The notes beneath the pieces are model-generated. The model did not search any database. It was not told the DNA's origin and was given only the letters and a program-made list of their open reading frames with translations. From Anopheles merus (taxonomy: Eukaryota; Arthropoda; Insecta; Diptera; Culicidae): 64,000 nucleotides of DNA. Made by a program: the position numbers and the translations under genes. The stretch covers positions 40,317,442 to 40,381,441 of the forward strand of contig NC_054082.1 of assembly GCF_017562075.2 (NCBI RefSeq). Reading direction: 5' to 3'. Below, piece after piece: positions 50,919 to 60,600 of the stretch. Every line of letters begins with the position of its first letter. Position 1 is the first letter of the stretch.

Positions 50919-52460
50919 ATGACACGTACACACGCTGTTCCGATTCGTGTTGCCATATTCTCTGCACTTGCTGCAGTTGCATTCGGAAGCAATGCTGGAC
51001 CGCTGCTGCTAGATCTTCTCCATCCGAGGACCGATGCGAACGTACCGGCTGGATATGTGGCGCAGCGTTCGGAAGCATTCCGATTTCGTACACGCGTCGA
51101 TCATTTTGACGTGCAGAACAGAGCAACGTTCGAGTTCAATTACGTCTCGAACGGCGAGTACTATCGACCGGGTGGACCCATTTTCATCGTCGTCGGAGGC
51201 AACAATGCACTGAACCCGTATTTCATCGAGAATGGGCTGTTTCACGACATTGCGCGACGGCAAGGTGGTTGGCTGTTTAGCAACGAGCATCGGTACTACG
51301 GTCGCAGCTCGCCAGTTGGGTAAGAGTGATGCCGGGAAAACATAAAATGCCGTTATAAATTGGTAATGAACCACATTTTTACCTTTTGTAGGGACTATTC
51401 CGCGCCCAACATGCGGTTTCTGAGCGTCGAACAGGCGCTGATCGATCTGATCGAATGGATTGAACATCTGCGCCGCGAGGTAGTGCGTGACCCGAACGCG
51501 AAGGTCATCCTGCACGGACTCGGCTATGGCGGAGCGGTTGCCATCTGGGCCCGGCAGCGATTCCCCAGCCTCATCGATGGTGCCTACGGGTCGACCGCAT
51601 CCGTCATAGCGCGAGTTGACTTTGCCGAGTACGGGGAGGATATGGGCGAAACGATTCGTACGCTCGGGCATGGCGATTGCTATGGTATCGTGTGGCGTGG
51701 ATTCCGCACGGCCGAGAACCTGATAGAAGCTGGACTGTACGGCCGCCTGTCGGAGATGTTCCGCACGTGTGTGCCACTGCGGGCCGACGATCCGCTCACG
51801 ATCGAAACGTTCTTCTACGGGCTGAAGAGTTCGTTCGAGGCGGAAATGTTTGGCCAGGCCAGTCCCGACTCGGTGACGCGCATGTGCGCCGAACTGCTTG
51901 CCGATCCGGCCGAGACGGCGCTGGAAGTCTTGGCAAACTTTTTCGAGCGCCGGTACGGTGCGTTCGACTGCGTGCCGTTTGACTTCGAGAGCAACATTGC
52001 GAGCGCACTGGACGAGGAAGTTGGCGTACCGAACAATGCGGACTTTGGCATTAGGCAGCGCACGTACCAGCTGTGCACCGAGTTCGGATGGTTCCTGACG
52101 TCGTCGTCCGGGGGCAGTCCGTTTGGGACGCGCATCACCTACCGGTACTTTATCGACACGTGCCGGGCGGTGTTTGGTGAGTGGATCGATCAGTCCGTCG
52201 TGTATGACGGTGTGCGGTTGACGAATTTGCACTTCGGTGCGGATGATCCACGCGTCACGAATGTGGTTTACGTGAATGCCCAGCACGATCCGACCCGGTT
52301 AGTTTCGCTCACCGACTATACGAATCTACTGGCCAATGCGTTCGTTATAAAGGGCGCGGTCGTATCACTCGATTGGATAGCGGAGACACCGCTCGATTCA
52401 GAGGATTTGCTGCGTGTTAGAGAGGAAATCGTGGGGTACGTTGTGAGTTGGCTTAGTTAG
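50919..52460 (+). CDS. Secreted S28-family serine protease homologue 3, divergent, catalytic Ser and His lost
   Basis: Exons 50919-51319 and 51392-52460 (489 aa) join across a 72-nt phase-2 intron in the same place as in its two neighbours. The N-terminus is a probable signal peptide (residues 1-~26, VAIFSALAAVAFGSNA). The S28 pattern is clear: FRTRVDHFDVQN, PIFIVVGGNN, NEHRYYGRSS, WARQRFPSLIDGAYGS and six cysteines in family positions. The nucleophile motif is GLGYGG (Gly178 for Ser), Asp433 (NAQHDP) remains and the His position is Val458. It is clearly more divergent from genes 1 and 2 than they are from each other, so it is the oldest branch of the local family, and transposons now separate it from them. 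A secreted, catalytically dead binding protein is the likeliest reading. Confidence 0.88.
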
Positions 52461-52600
52461 TTAGTGGAGTTTTTGGAGTTTAGTAACAGAAATTGTTGAA
52501 AGAGTATTGAAATGCTATCTTTTTGAAAATAGTCAGCAGAGGATCATAGATTGTTATAAAGTAAACTTGTTACACTGGACTAATGCACATCAAGTGAAAA

Positions 52601-52606
52601 AATAAA
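52601..52606 (+). promoter_or_regulatory. Polyadenylation signal of S28 gene 3
   Basis: AATAAA about 140 nt after the stop codon. Confidence 0.55.
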
Positions 52607-52971
52607 ACAGCTATATCTAACATTTTCACAATCATTAATTACCATAGACCGGTTAGGAGGATTCGCTAAAAAATTTAAGGATGTATACTAACTTTAGGAT
52701 GCACAAAATGGGTTTTCCATTCGGGTGCAGATTATTATTCTCTCTCGTCCCGGTTATCACAGCGATATTGATCGTCGCGTAACGACAACACGAAAATAAG
52801 GAATGTTGTTCAGCCGTGCGAGTTACCAAGAGTTGTGCCTCAAGAACCAGAACTGTACGATCCATTCAATTCATCCTAAATAACGAACGACCTACGTTCA
52901 TCTAATCTCCGTTCATCGATTCTTTATAAATCATAATATACTGAGTTGGTCAAGAAAATAACATCCTACTC
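52607..52971. other. Intergenic DNA, nothing recognised
   Basis: Short AT-rich spacer. GTTCAT motifs at 52890-52920 may be a decayed unit of the tandem repeat that starts at 52972. Confidence 0.4.
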
Positions 52972-54636
52972 GTCGAAATAAAGACCGTCCCACAAAGCCA
53001 GGTCGTTCATTTCCTCCATTGCAAATATGAACGTGAAGCATAATACCAGGACGTTCATGAAAAGAACTATCCGTCGAAATGAAGAACGTCTCCAGGTCTT
53101 CTTCTTCTTCTTCTTCTATTTGGCGAGAGGGGATGTATCCTCCTATGTTGTACAAACGTTTGTTTTAAACAACATATTCAGAGGCTTACTCTCTCTTTTA
53201 GACTTCGACTGTCTAGAGTCATATGTCTTTTGGTTCGGGAACGTCTTTTCTTTTTCTTGTTGTTTTTTTTCTGTGTTGTGTTGTTTGCTATTTCATTGTC
53301 AGCCATGTCAGTTGTTTAGATGTATCTGTTTATAGGTTGGTGTATACTTCTTGTATTAAGATTTAAGAATATCTTTTCTTTTAAATTTCGATGTTGTTTT
53401 CTTTCATGAAACGGATGATTTCTTTTATCGTTGTTCATGTTTTTCCTTTCCAATTGGTTATAAAATTATTCCAAGATATGAGAGGGTTTGAGTCTCTTTG
53501 ATTTTTGTATTTTGTGCAGTAGAAAATTTTATGGCGTCCCGTTTCCGGAGTATGGCAAGTTGGACAATCACCGTTTTCTTCGATCTTCATTTTAGCTAAC
53601 CAATATCTCGATAGGTCATGGCCAACCAGTAATTTATTTGTTGTTTTGATTTCATTTGCGCTTAGTGGGATTTCGTCGTACCAAGGTTTAAATTGGAATT
53701 CTTTATGAAATTCTTCTAGTTTCTTCCCTTTCTCTCTACACTCTGCTGTGTACCAATCTTCAGTTTCTTTTCTCATTGTGTTCTTTATGTTGATTGTTGT
53801 GTCACTTATTCGTAGTTTGTTTTCAATTATGTTTTTTGATGTGCTTCCTTTTTGGCCAATTGGTCGGCTTTCTCATTTCCTGCTATGTTTATGTGTGCTG
53901 GTATCCATCTTATCTCAGCATTGAGTTTTTCGCTTGTTTTTAGGATGTTATGTATTGCTTCGTCTATGTAGCATTTCTCTTGTGCTTCTTTTAAAATATA
54001 GCATGCTGCCTATGCATGCTGGCTATCTGTATATATTGTCGGGTTTTTTAGATTATTTTCATTGGCAATTTGTAGGGCTTTTTCAATTGCTGTTATCTCT
54101 ACAGAAGTTATTAGTACCGTGTTTTTAAGCTTGAAGTGGGATGCTATATACTGATTTGGTTTGTTGTGTGGTTTTATGTAGATGCCAATTCCACATTTAT
54201 CTTCTATTTTGCTTCCGTCTGTATATACTATCGGTTTCTTTTTTTCCAGGTTTCTGATTTGTTGTTCAAATTGTTGTCTCAATATTATTTCTCTATGAGG
54301 GGTATCTTTTGTAATTTCTTCGTCTGGTTTAGGATTAATTGGGATTTTCACTTCTATGTTATTTATTTTTATTTTTGCCATTTTTTCAATTTCTGCGATT
54401 CTGTTTATGTTGGTTGTTATTTGATTCTGATGGATTTTTGAATATGTTATTGTCTTTAAAGTTTCTTTTGTTGCTATGTATTTGCTTCTTATGTGTAGTG
54501 GTACTTCAGCAGCTATTGCCATTAAGGAGTTAATGGACTCCAGGTCGTTTATCTCATCAAATACAAATATGAAAGTGAACCGTATGACAAGATCATTCAC
54601 AAAAAGAACCCGTCGAAATAAAGATCCTCCTCGTCC
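52972..54636. repeat. ~91-101-bp tandem repeat, interrupted by a LINE
   Basis: The units begin GTCGAAATRAAG at 52972, 53073 and 54612. Unit 1 is 101 bp. Unit 2 is split by the LINE into 53073-53098 and 54547-54611, about 91 bp once the duplicated target is counted once. Unit 3 is cut short by the SINE at 54637. CCAGGTCGTT and ATGAAAGTG-like motifs recur in each. Its origin is unknown. Confidence 0.7.
53099..54537 (-). mobile_element. 5'-truncated non-LTR retrotransposon (RNase H and C-terminal region), with target-site duplication
   Basis: The minus strand encodes the 3' part of a LINE second ORF. An RNase H domain carries IVYTDGSKIE, SVEITAIEKAL and TIYTDSQ at about 54250-54010. After an in-frame stop there is a C-terminal segment (53776-53435) with a C-P-T-C...H....C knuckle. 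The 3' untranslated end is CTCGCCAAATAGAAGAAG followed by a (GAA)n tail. CTCCAGGTC repeats directly at 53090-53098 and 54538-54546. The reverse transcriptase is missing and the frame is broken, so it is immobile. RNase H after reverse transcriptase points to the I, Outcast, Loa or R1-type clades; which one I cannot say. Confidence 0.85.
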
Positions 54637-54850
54637 TTCTTCTTCTTCTTCTTCTTTTGGCTCAACAACCGTTGTCGGTCAAGGCCTGCGCATACCACTT
54701 CTGGGGTTGGCTTTCAGTGACTTTTGGATTACCCTCCATAACAGGATAGTCAGAGTCCTACGTATGGGGGCACGGTCTTTTCGAGACTTGAACCCATGAC
54801 GGGCATATTGTTACGTCGTACGAGTTGACGATTGTACCACCAGACCGGCC
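54637..54850 (-). mobile_element. tRNA-derived SINE, second copy
   Basis: Same family and orientation as the copy at 7829-8038. On the minus strand it starts GGCCGGTCTGGTGGTACAATC, has the B box GGTTCAAGTCT (54795-54785) and ends GAGCCAAAAGAAGAAG with a longer (GAA)n tail. It interrupts the third unit of the ~100-bp tandem repeat. I find no clean target duplication. Confidence 0.8.
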
Positions 54851-54927
54851 ATAGATTTCATAGATAGCGACAGGCGAATTTGGCCATTTGGTTGTATCGG
54901 TTGTATGGATGCTGAAGGTATATGATA

Positions 54928-55548
54928 GCACCCAAGTGCCACAAATCCACTAAACGACCACTAAACGGCTTCTAAACGACTCAAGTTCTCTACCTAAACG
55001 GAATATAGAAAGACTTCGTTTAGCAGACGCCAAACGACTCATGCATTCTAAAAATAGCAAAAAAGCTGGTGGCGCTATGTGTTGGTGGGATACCCCAACC
55101 AGTTGAGCTTCATCGCTTGGAGGAGAGCTTTCTCATTTCCTCTGTACTGTTGTATGGTTTCGCATTGAAGTTATGCATCGCTAGAACTAGAACGGCGATA
55201 CGATTGTTTAAATACTAAACTCCAACGGAAACCACCAGCACTGAAGCAAGTGAGATTTGAGCAATGGTCATTGGTGTTGATACCCACGTATCTAACCACA
55301 CGACCATTTATATAGATTTTTGCTCAGAAAGTTAGAAGGCTATATAGGTCATAATAAAATGCAACTTGTCGAAACACATTGCAAGAAAAGGATAGCAATA
55401 TAATGATGAGTTGTAATACGCCATCTATTGATCAAACCAATGAAGCTGTGGAGCTTTCATTTTTTTCTATGGATATTCAATTTTCCAGTCGTTTAAGCTT
55501 AATCTGTGGCGCTTGGGCAAGAACTGATATTGTGGAATCCTTGGGTGC
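54928..55548. mobile_element. Possible MITE with GCACCCAAG termini and TAAACGAC subterminal repeats
   Basis: GCACCCAAG at 54928-54936 faces CTTGGGTGC at 55540-55548. Inside the left end TAAACGAC-like units repeat at least four times, and the right end has matching TTAAACGACT on the other strand. No transposase and no clear target duplication, so family and exact ends are uncertain. Confidence 0.4.
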
Positions 55549-56073
55549 CTAACATCTCAAGTTTCCCTTGCATGAAATTGTTGGGTTTTTGTCGTACACC
55601 AACTTTATTACTACGCACTATAATCACGCACAGATAAACGGAACGGAAGAACCTCACGAGCGTACAGTTTGGCGGTCGGAATGATAAGAGAAAGACGATC
55701 GCTCGGTGCGATCGTTTACCCCTGCTCTCCTATCGGTGCGATCGTTTATTCCTGCTTTCCTATCGGTGCGATCGTTTATTCCTGCTCTCCTATCGGTGCG
55801 ATCGTTTATCCCTGCTCTCCTATGGTTCGTGGATGTTCGGACCCTTCGTCTTACTACTCCCTATCATTTCTGATGCCATCTAGCGGATGCTAGTACAACG
55901 TCGTGATTGCAGTGCCGGCGCTGACAGTGCTGACCACAAAAACGTAGCGCTTTACGGGTACGGGTAGGATCACCACAAAACTGTGTAAAGCAATCTATCC
56001 ATCCCAACCATGCCCCATACCATGAAACACTTATAACCTTGTAACAAATTCGAAGTAAAGCTAAACAATAATT
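55549..56073. other. Intergenic DNA with a short tandem repeat
   Basis: Apart from the 30-bp repeat at 55703-55822 there is no recognised gene. TGTTGGGTTTTTG at about 55579 and TACAAC at about 55893 could be the ends of a solo LTR, but I see no target duplication and do not claim it. Confidence 0.35.
55703..55822. repeat. Four-unit 30-bp tandem repeat
   Basis: TCGGTGCGATCGTTTAYYCC and CTGCTYTCCTA repeat at 55703, 55733, 55763 and 55793 with only a few substitutions. Each unit contains the palindrome GCGATCG(T/C). The translated ten-residue repeat around it is a consequence of the unit length, not evidence of a gene. Confidence 0.95.
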
Positions 56074-56163
56074 CTCCTTCTATTTTGTCAAGAAAGGGTG
56101 TATCCTCCTATGTTCGTTCAAACATATGTTTCCAAAGTCCCATATTCAGAGTCTTACTTTCTA
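56074..56163 (-). mobile_element. Third copy of the LINE 3' tail, extremely truncated
   Basis: On the minus strand it ends ATAGGAGGATACACCC, then a decayed TCTTGACAAAATAGAAGG, matching the copies at 47331 and 53099. TAAACAATAATTC before it and TAAAAAATAGTTG after it may be an eroded target duplication. Confidence 0.6.
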
Positions 56164-56201
56164 AAAAATAGTTGCACCTTATAGAAGAGCATAACGGAGT
56201 A

Positions 56202-56545
56202 CAGTCATTATCCGATATACGCTATCGTACGGGACCGAACGCAATAGCGTATCTCGAGTTTTCGTGTTTAGCGGATTCCTATAGAAAAATAGTTTACACT
56301 ACCGACTCGAGGGTTGAAATATATCGCCACAGAGTTTTGCATTAATGTTTTTTGTTATAAAACAAGTATCTTTTGCACAAATTTAATTCAAAATGCATTA
56401 AGAACTTTAAGGAAATTCAAAAAGAGCATACAATATTTCAAAGAATTAAAATATTTGCAAAAAACACATGGAGCTGTCAAATTTAGAGGAATCGCGTACT
56501 GCGAATTCGCGTATATCGAGTATCGCGTACTGCGGATAATTGCTG
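56202..56545. mobile_element. pogo/Tc1-type MITE, 344 bp
   Basis: The ends CAGTCATTATCCGATATACGC and, on the other strand, CAGCAATTATCCGCAGTACGC form imperfect inverted repeats. TA flanks both sides (56200-56201 and 56546-56547). The interior, including the frames at 56314-56705, codes for nothing recognisable. The CAG terminus with TA target fits pogo-like elements. Confidence 0.65.
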
Positions 56546-57667
56546 TATAACGAGGAATGTAGAAAAAATAAACACTTCTCTGTCCGGAAATATGCCCGTG
56601 ACAAAATGTAAACAACAAGTTTTTGTTTCCAAACAAGTCAATTGAAATTGAAACAAATAGTGTGCAGTATCCCACAGCTATCCAACCTCGTTTTCGAAAT
56701 GTCAAACCAATGTTTGGGATTTTAGGATTTTTTTTTCTTGGAGTTTGGTTTGAATAATTATACTATACCTAGATTTTCAGGGTTCAAATGCATTCTAAAT
56801 CAAATTGATTTTCAAAATACTACTTTTTATGCATCAGCATCAGGGTAACGAAATGAAATAACGAACAACATGTTTGAATATAAAAACAGCAACATTCGAA
56901 CATGCAACCGATTTGACGTTTGATTTTAGACAGGCAGATTGGCGGAAGAAGACAACAGCGCAGTAAATTCCAAGAAGTTCACCATATCCCGTTAGGAGGC
57001 GTAGAAGAGATAGCGATACACCAATGAAAGCGAGTACACCATGTGCACGAAAGTAACAGGAAGAGCGTACAACAGCACAGTTCTAGCAGAAGAATAAGAC
57101 TCACGGACTGGAAAAAAAGGTTTGAACGGAAAATGTCTTGCCCACTGCAAGTTGAGTGAGAAATGTTTTCTCCGGTGCGCGTTTGAATGAACCGTCGGAT
57201 CTTGGTTGCCCTGGCTTGGTGCTAGTGCCGGTGCATGTGCGTACATTTGTGGTAGTATTTGCGAAAGTTTCGCTCGCCAGCAGACTTTGCGGAACCTGCA
57301 ACATAGTGATCTTCGACGTCGTCGTCGCCGTCGTCGTTAGGAAGAGGGTGGCGCAGCGGAAGGCAGGAACAGGCAGGCATCAGCAGCGAGCGGTACAAAG
57401 CGGCAACGAAGACAACGGCGATGAAAGAAACAAGAGTTTGACAGCGAATGACAGCAGCAAATAGGAAGAAAGAAAGTGGTGAAAGAACTCCTGCCGAACA
57501 GCAAGAGAGTTAGTCTAGAGTGAAAAAATATTTCATATTACGTTGCAATTGGCGAACATTGTGGCAAACAGAACTGACCCGCAGCCCTCTCGGATGGTGC
57601 CCATCGGCGGAGAAACAGTACACGCTAGCAACAAGCCTCCGTGCGGGGAAAACAAGGGACTGCGAAA
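56546..57667 (+). promoter_or_regulatory. Promoter and 5' leader region of the USP34/puf gene
   Basis: From about 56930 the sequence becomes GC- and purine-rich with the AAGAAGA/CAGCAG texture of fly leaders. No TATA box stands out and the transcription start cannot be placed. Several short upstream ATGs precede the start codon at 57668. Confidence 0.4.
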
Positions 57668-60600
57668 ATGTGCGATGTTTGCTCCGGGTTTCTGAATCTT
57701 CTTGTTTCGTGTAAGTACCGTGCACGCTGTACACTGGCTGGCTCAACACACTCCGTTGACAGCTTGAGGCCGTTGTCGGTGTTGGTGGCCAACACCATTG
57801 TTGTCCCCAGCTAAACAACGAGGCGCTGAGACAACATGTTGTCTGCAACGCTTTCCCGACCGATGCGTGTCTCACCTTCTTGTTTTGCTCTCGCTTTTAC
57901 CCATTTTCTAGACGAGTCCAGATTGCACGGCAGCAATGACACCGATCAACCGGTGTTCCTGCAGAAGCGCGAGGTGGAAATCGTTCTCAACTACATCCAA
58001 ACGTGGCCGAACAGGCAGTGTATGTGCTGCTATCGGGATGTGAAAAACTTCGAGCGGTTCAACCTGGTGCTGCAGGGTATAATCTGTTTTACCGTGCACC
58101 AGCTGAAACACATTCGCAAGCTGTTGGCACAAAACCAGCTGCAGGCATCGGCGAGCGCGACCGGAACTGGACAGACGCTGCCCGGTGCTGCGAATGAGTC
58201 GGAGGCGTCGGGTGCATCGGACCCAGGTGGCAGCAATGCTGCCGAGGATGGGAACGAAAAGACGGGAACCGATGGTCAGGCACCAACCTGTAAGTCTCCA
58301 ACGGACAGCGCCGACTGTGGACAGGCGGATGTCACTTCCAAGGAGGCAGAGCATAGTGGTGCTGGCGAGGCGGGCGTATCGAAGCATGCGCCCACTGATG
58401 ACGGGAGACATGCCGAAAGGCAGCAGTCGGCGGTTACGAACAACCAACACACGATGGACGAACAGTGGACACTGCTGGACGTGGAGAAGCTGCTGATTCT
58501 GGTGTCGAAGGTGTTCCTGCTAAATTTCCCTCTGTACGTCGCGTACAAGCACAGTGTGCACACGCGCCTGGAGGACGTTTCTCCGCAGGAGGTGCAATCC
58601 CTCAGCCTGTTCTGCGATTTGCATGAGACCGAAATTTCGGCCTTCCTGCTGCGCAACGTTTCGCTGTTCTGCAACTACGGCGGCTTTGAGGCAATGATGC
58701 ACTGCTTTGACCAGCCCGGACTGCCCGTCTCGACGGCCCATGCCATCACGGCCACGAGCTCCAACATTAAGCTGTGGATCAACTACCGCTCCACCATGCA
58801 GCTGTTCATCCCGTTGCGCGTGAAGGTGCTGCAGTACATGTGCCGGCTGTCCGATCAGGACCTCCGGTCGCCGGCCACAAAATCGATGGCCGACTTCATG
58901 TGGACCGCCATCAAGGATCCTTTCGATTCGCAAATTACGTTCGACACGGAGGGGCTGGCGCTAGCGTTCAAGTACTTCACGTCCTCCACGCTCACGATGC
59001 GCCTGGCGGGCATGGCGCAGATCAACGCGCACATCAACATGTTCAACGACATCTGCACCTCGGAAACCGTGTCCGAGGTGGAGGCAGTCGGGCTGAAGCT
59101 GGCCAACTGGCTGTCCGAGAACCAGATCATCTCGCACCTGTTCGGACCGAACCTGCACGTGGAGGTTATCAAGCAGTCGCACATCGTGCTGAACTTTCTA
59201 GCGGTCGAAAATCAGATCACCGAGGAGCACATTACGCTGATGTGGCAGGCGGCCCAGCTAAAGCACTGCTCGAAGACGATCTACGACATCTTGCCCTCGT
59301 TGGTGAAGAACCTCGCACCGACACCGGCGACCCACCTGTACTCGCTGCTGTGCCGGCTGGACCCGAAGGAGCATACGGAGCAGAGCATCTACATTACGTC
59401 CGCACTGACGAAGCTGATATGGATGCGGGACTGCTCGCGGCAAACGCTCATCGATATGAGCAAGTCGGCTGGCAACACCATAAATGATATTGCGACGGGC
59501 CGCGGGGATTATAACGAGCTGCCATCCAGCTCGGAGAACAGCGTTAGCGTCGATGGCACCAACAGCGAGGACGAGCATCCCGAGGATGACAGTTCCGATC
59601 CGGATGTGCCATCATCGGTGGTGCCAGTGGTGGTAGCCGGTGGCCATAAGCCGCCTGGACCGATTCTGGGCATGGTTCCGGACCGCGAGGGAGAATCCGA
59701 CAATGGGGCTCCTCCTTGCAAGCAAGCGCGCCATAAAATTTGTTGTGATGAAACTACGGATGGTAAGTCTCTTGGGGGGAACCTTTTTTGATTGCATTTG
59801 GGTTAATTTGGATCCCTTTTAAATTAAACTTTACAGACAGCATCAAGGTAGAACCAGATATTTACAATGTTCAGAGAAATAAGGAGAAAATGTAAGTACA
59901 CGCAGTTACTTGTTGTGAACAAAGCGCACACAATTAAAACGAACAATTGCGATTCGGTTACAGAAGAATTCCTCTAATGACACGCTCGATCAACACGTTC
60001 AACGAGGAAGGTACGAGCAGTGACGATGGCATCGATATGGATGAGGCGTTTTTAATGCGCAAAAAGCTGCGCAAAAAACGTCGCAAAATAAGCGGACTCA
60101 CGCGCAAAGAGTTGCAAGAGCTGCACGAAAGCGTTTCGGACGTGGAGGATAGTGATCTGCTCGCTGCGATGCTACCGGACAGCGACTGTAGCGATAACAA
60201 CCTGCAGACTTCCGTGTTGCGCCACATTCAACAGCAGCAGCAGCAGCAGCAACAGCAGGCGCAGCAGCATCACCATCATCATCACCATCACCATGGTGGC
60301 CCGCTCGGTCCAGGCATCGTTGGTATGAGCGAAAGGGAGCAGCAGCTAGTTGCCCGTGCCGGTAACAGCCTGATGGGCGCGGCAGGGGTCGCATCGCTCG
60401 GCGATGATGTATCCAGTTTCATGGGCGCCATGGGGGAGGGTCGGCTGATCAACTTCCTGAATGCGGCGGATGCGGCAGACCACGATGGCAGCTGTTCGTC
60501 GCCGATGAGCAACAAGTCGGAAAAGAACATGGCCGACTTTGACGACGAAGACTCACCGTGCGAGGAGGAGCTGGCACAGTTGGCGGCACGTGCCGAATCG

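Noticed and set aside
53934..54533. Phe/Leu-rich frames on the + strand at 53.9-54.5 kb that look like membrane proteins
   Set aside because: They are the complement of the Lys/Asn/Ile-rich LINE coding strand.
55703..55822. Regular 30-bp repeats as a possible CRISPR array
   Set aside because: Units are contiguous without spacers and the genome is eukaryotic.
55579..55899. Possible solo LTR (TGTTG...CAAC)
   Set aside because: No flanking 4-6-bp duplication and no second copy in the window to support it.
57836..57911. Upstream ATG for puf at 57836
   Set aside because: The stretch is intronic, bounded by a consensus donor at 57711 and an acceptor ending at 57911; the MCDVC exon gives the family-like start.
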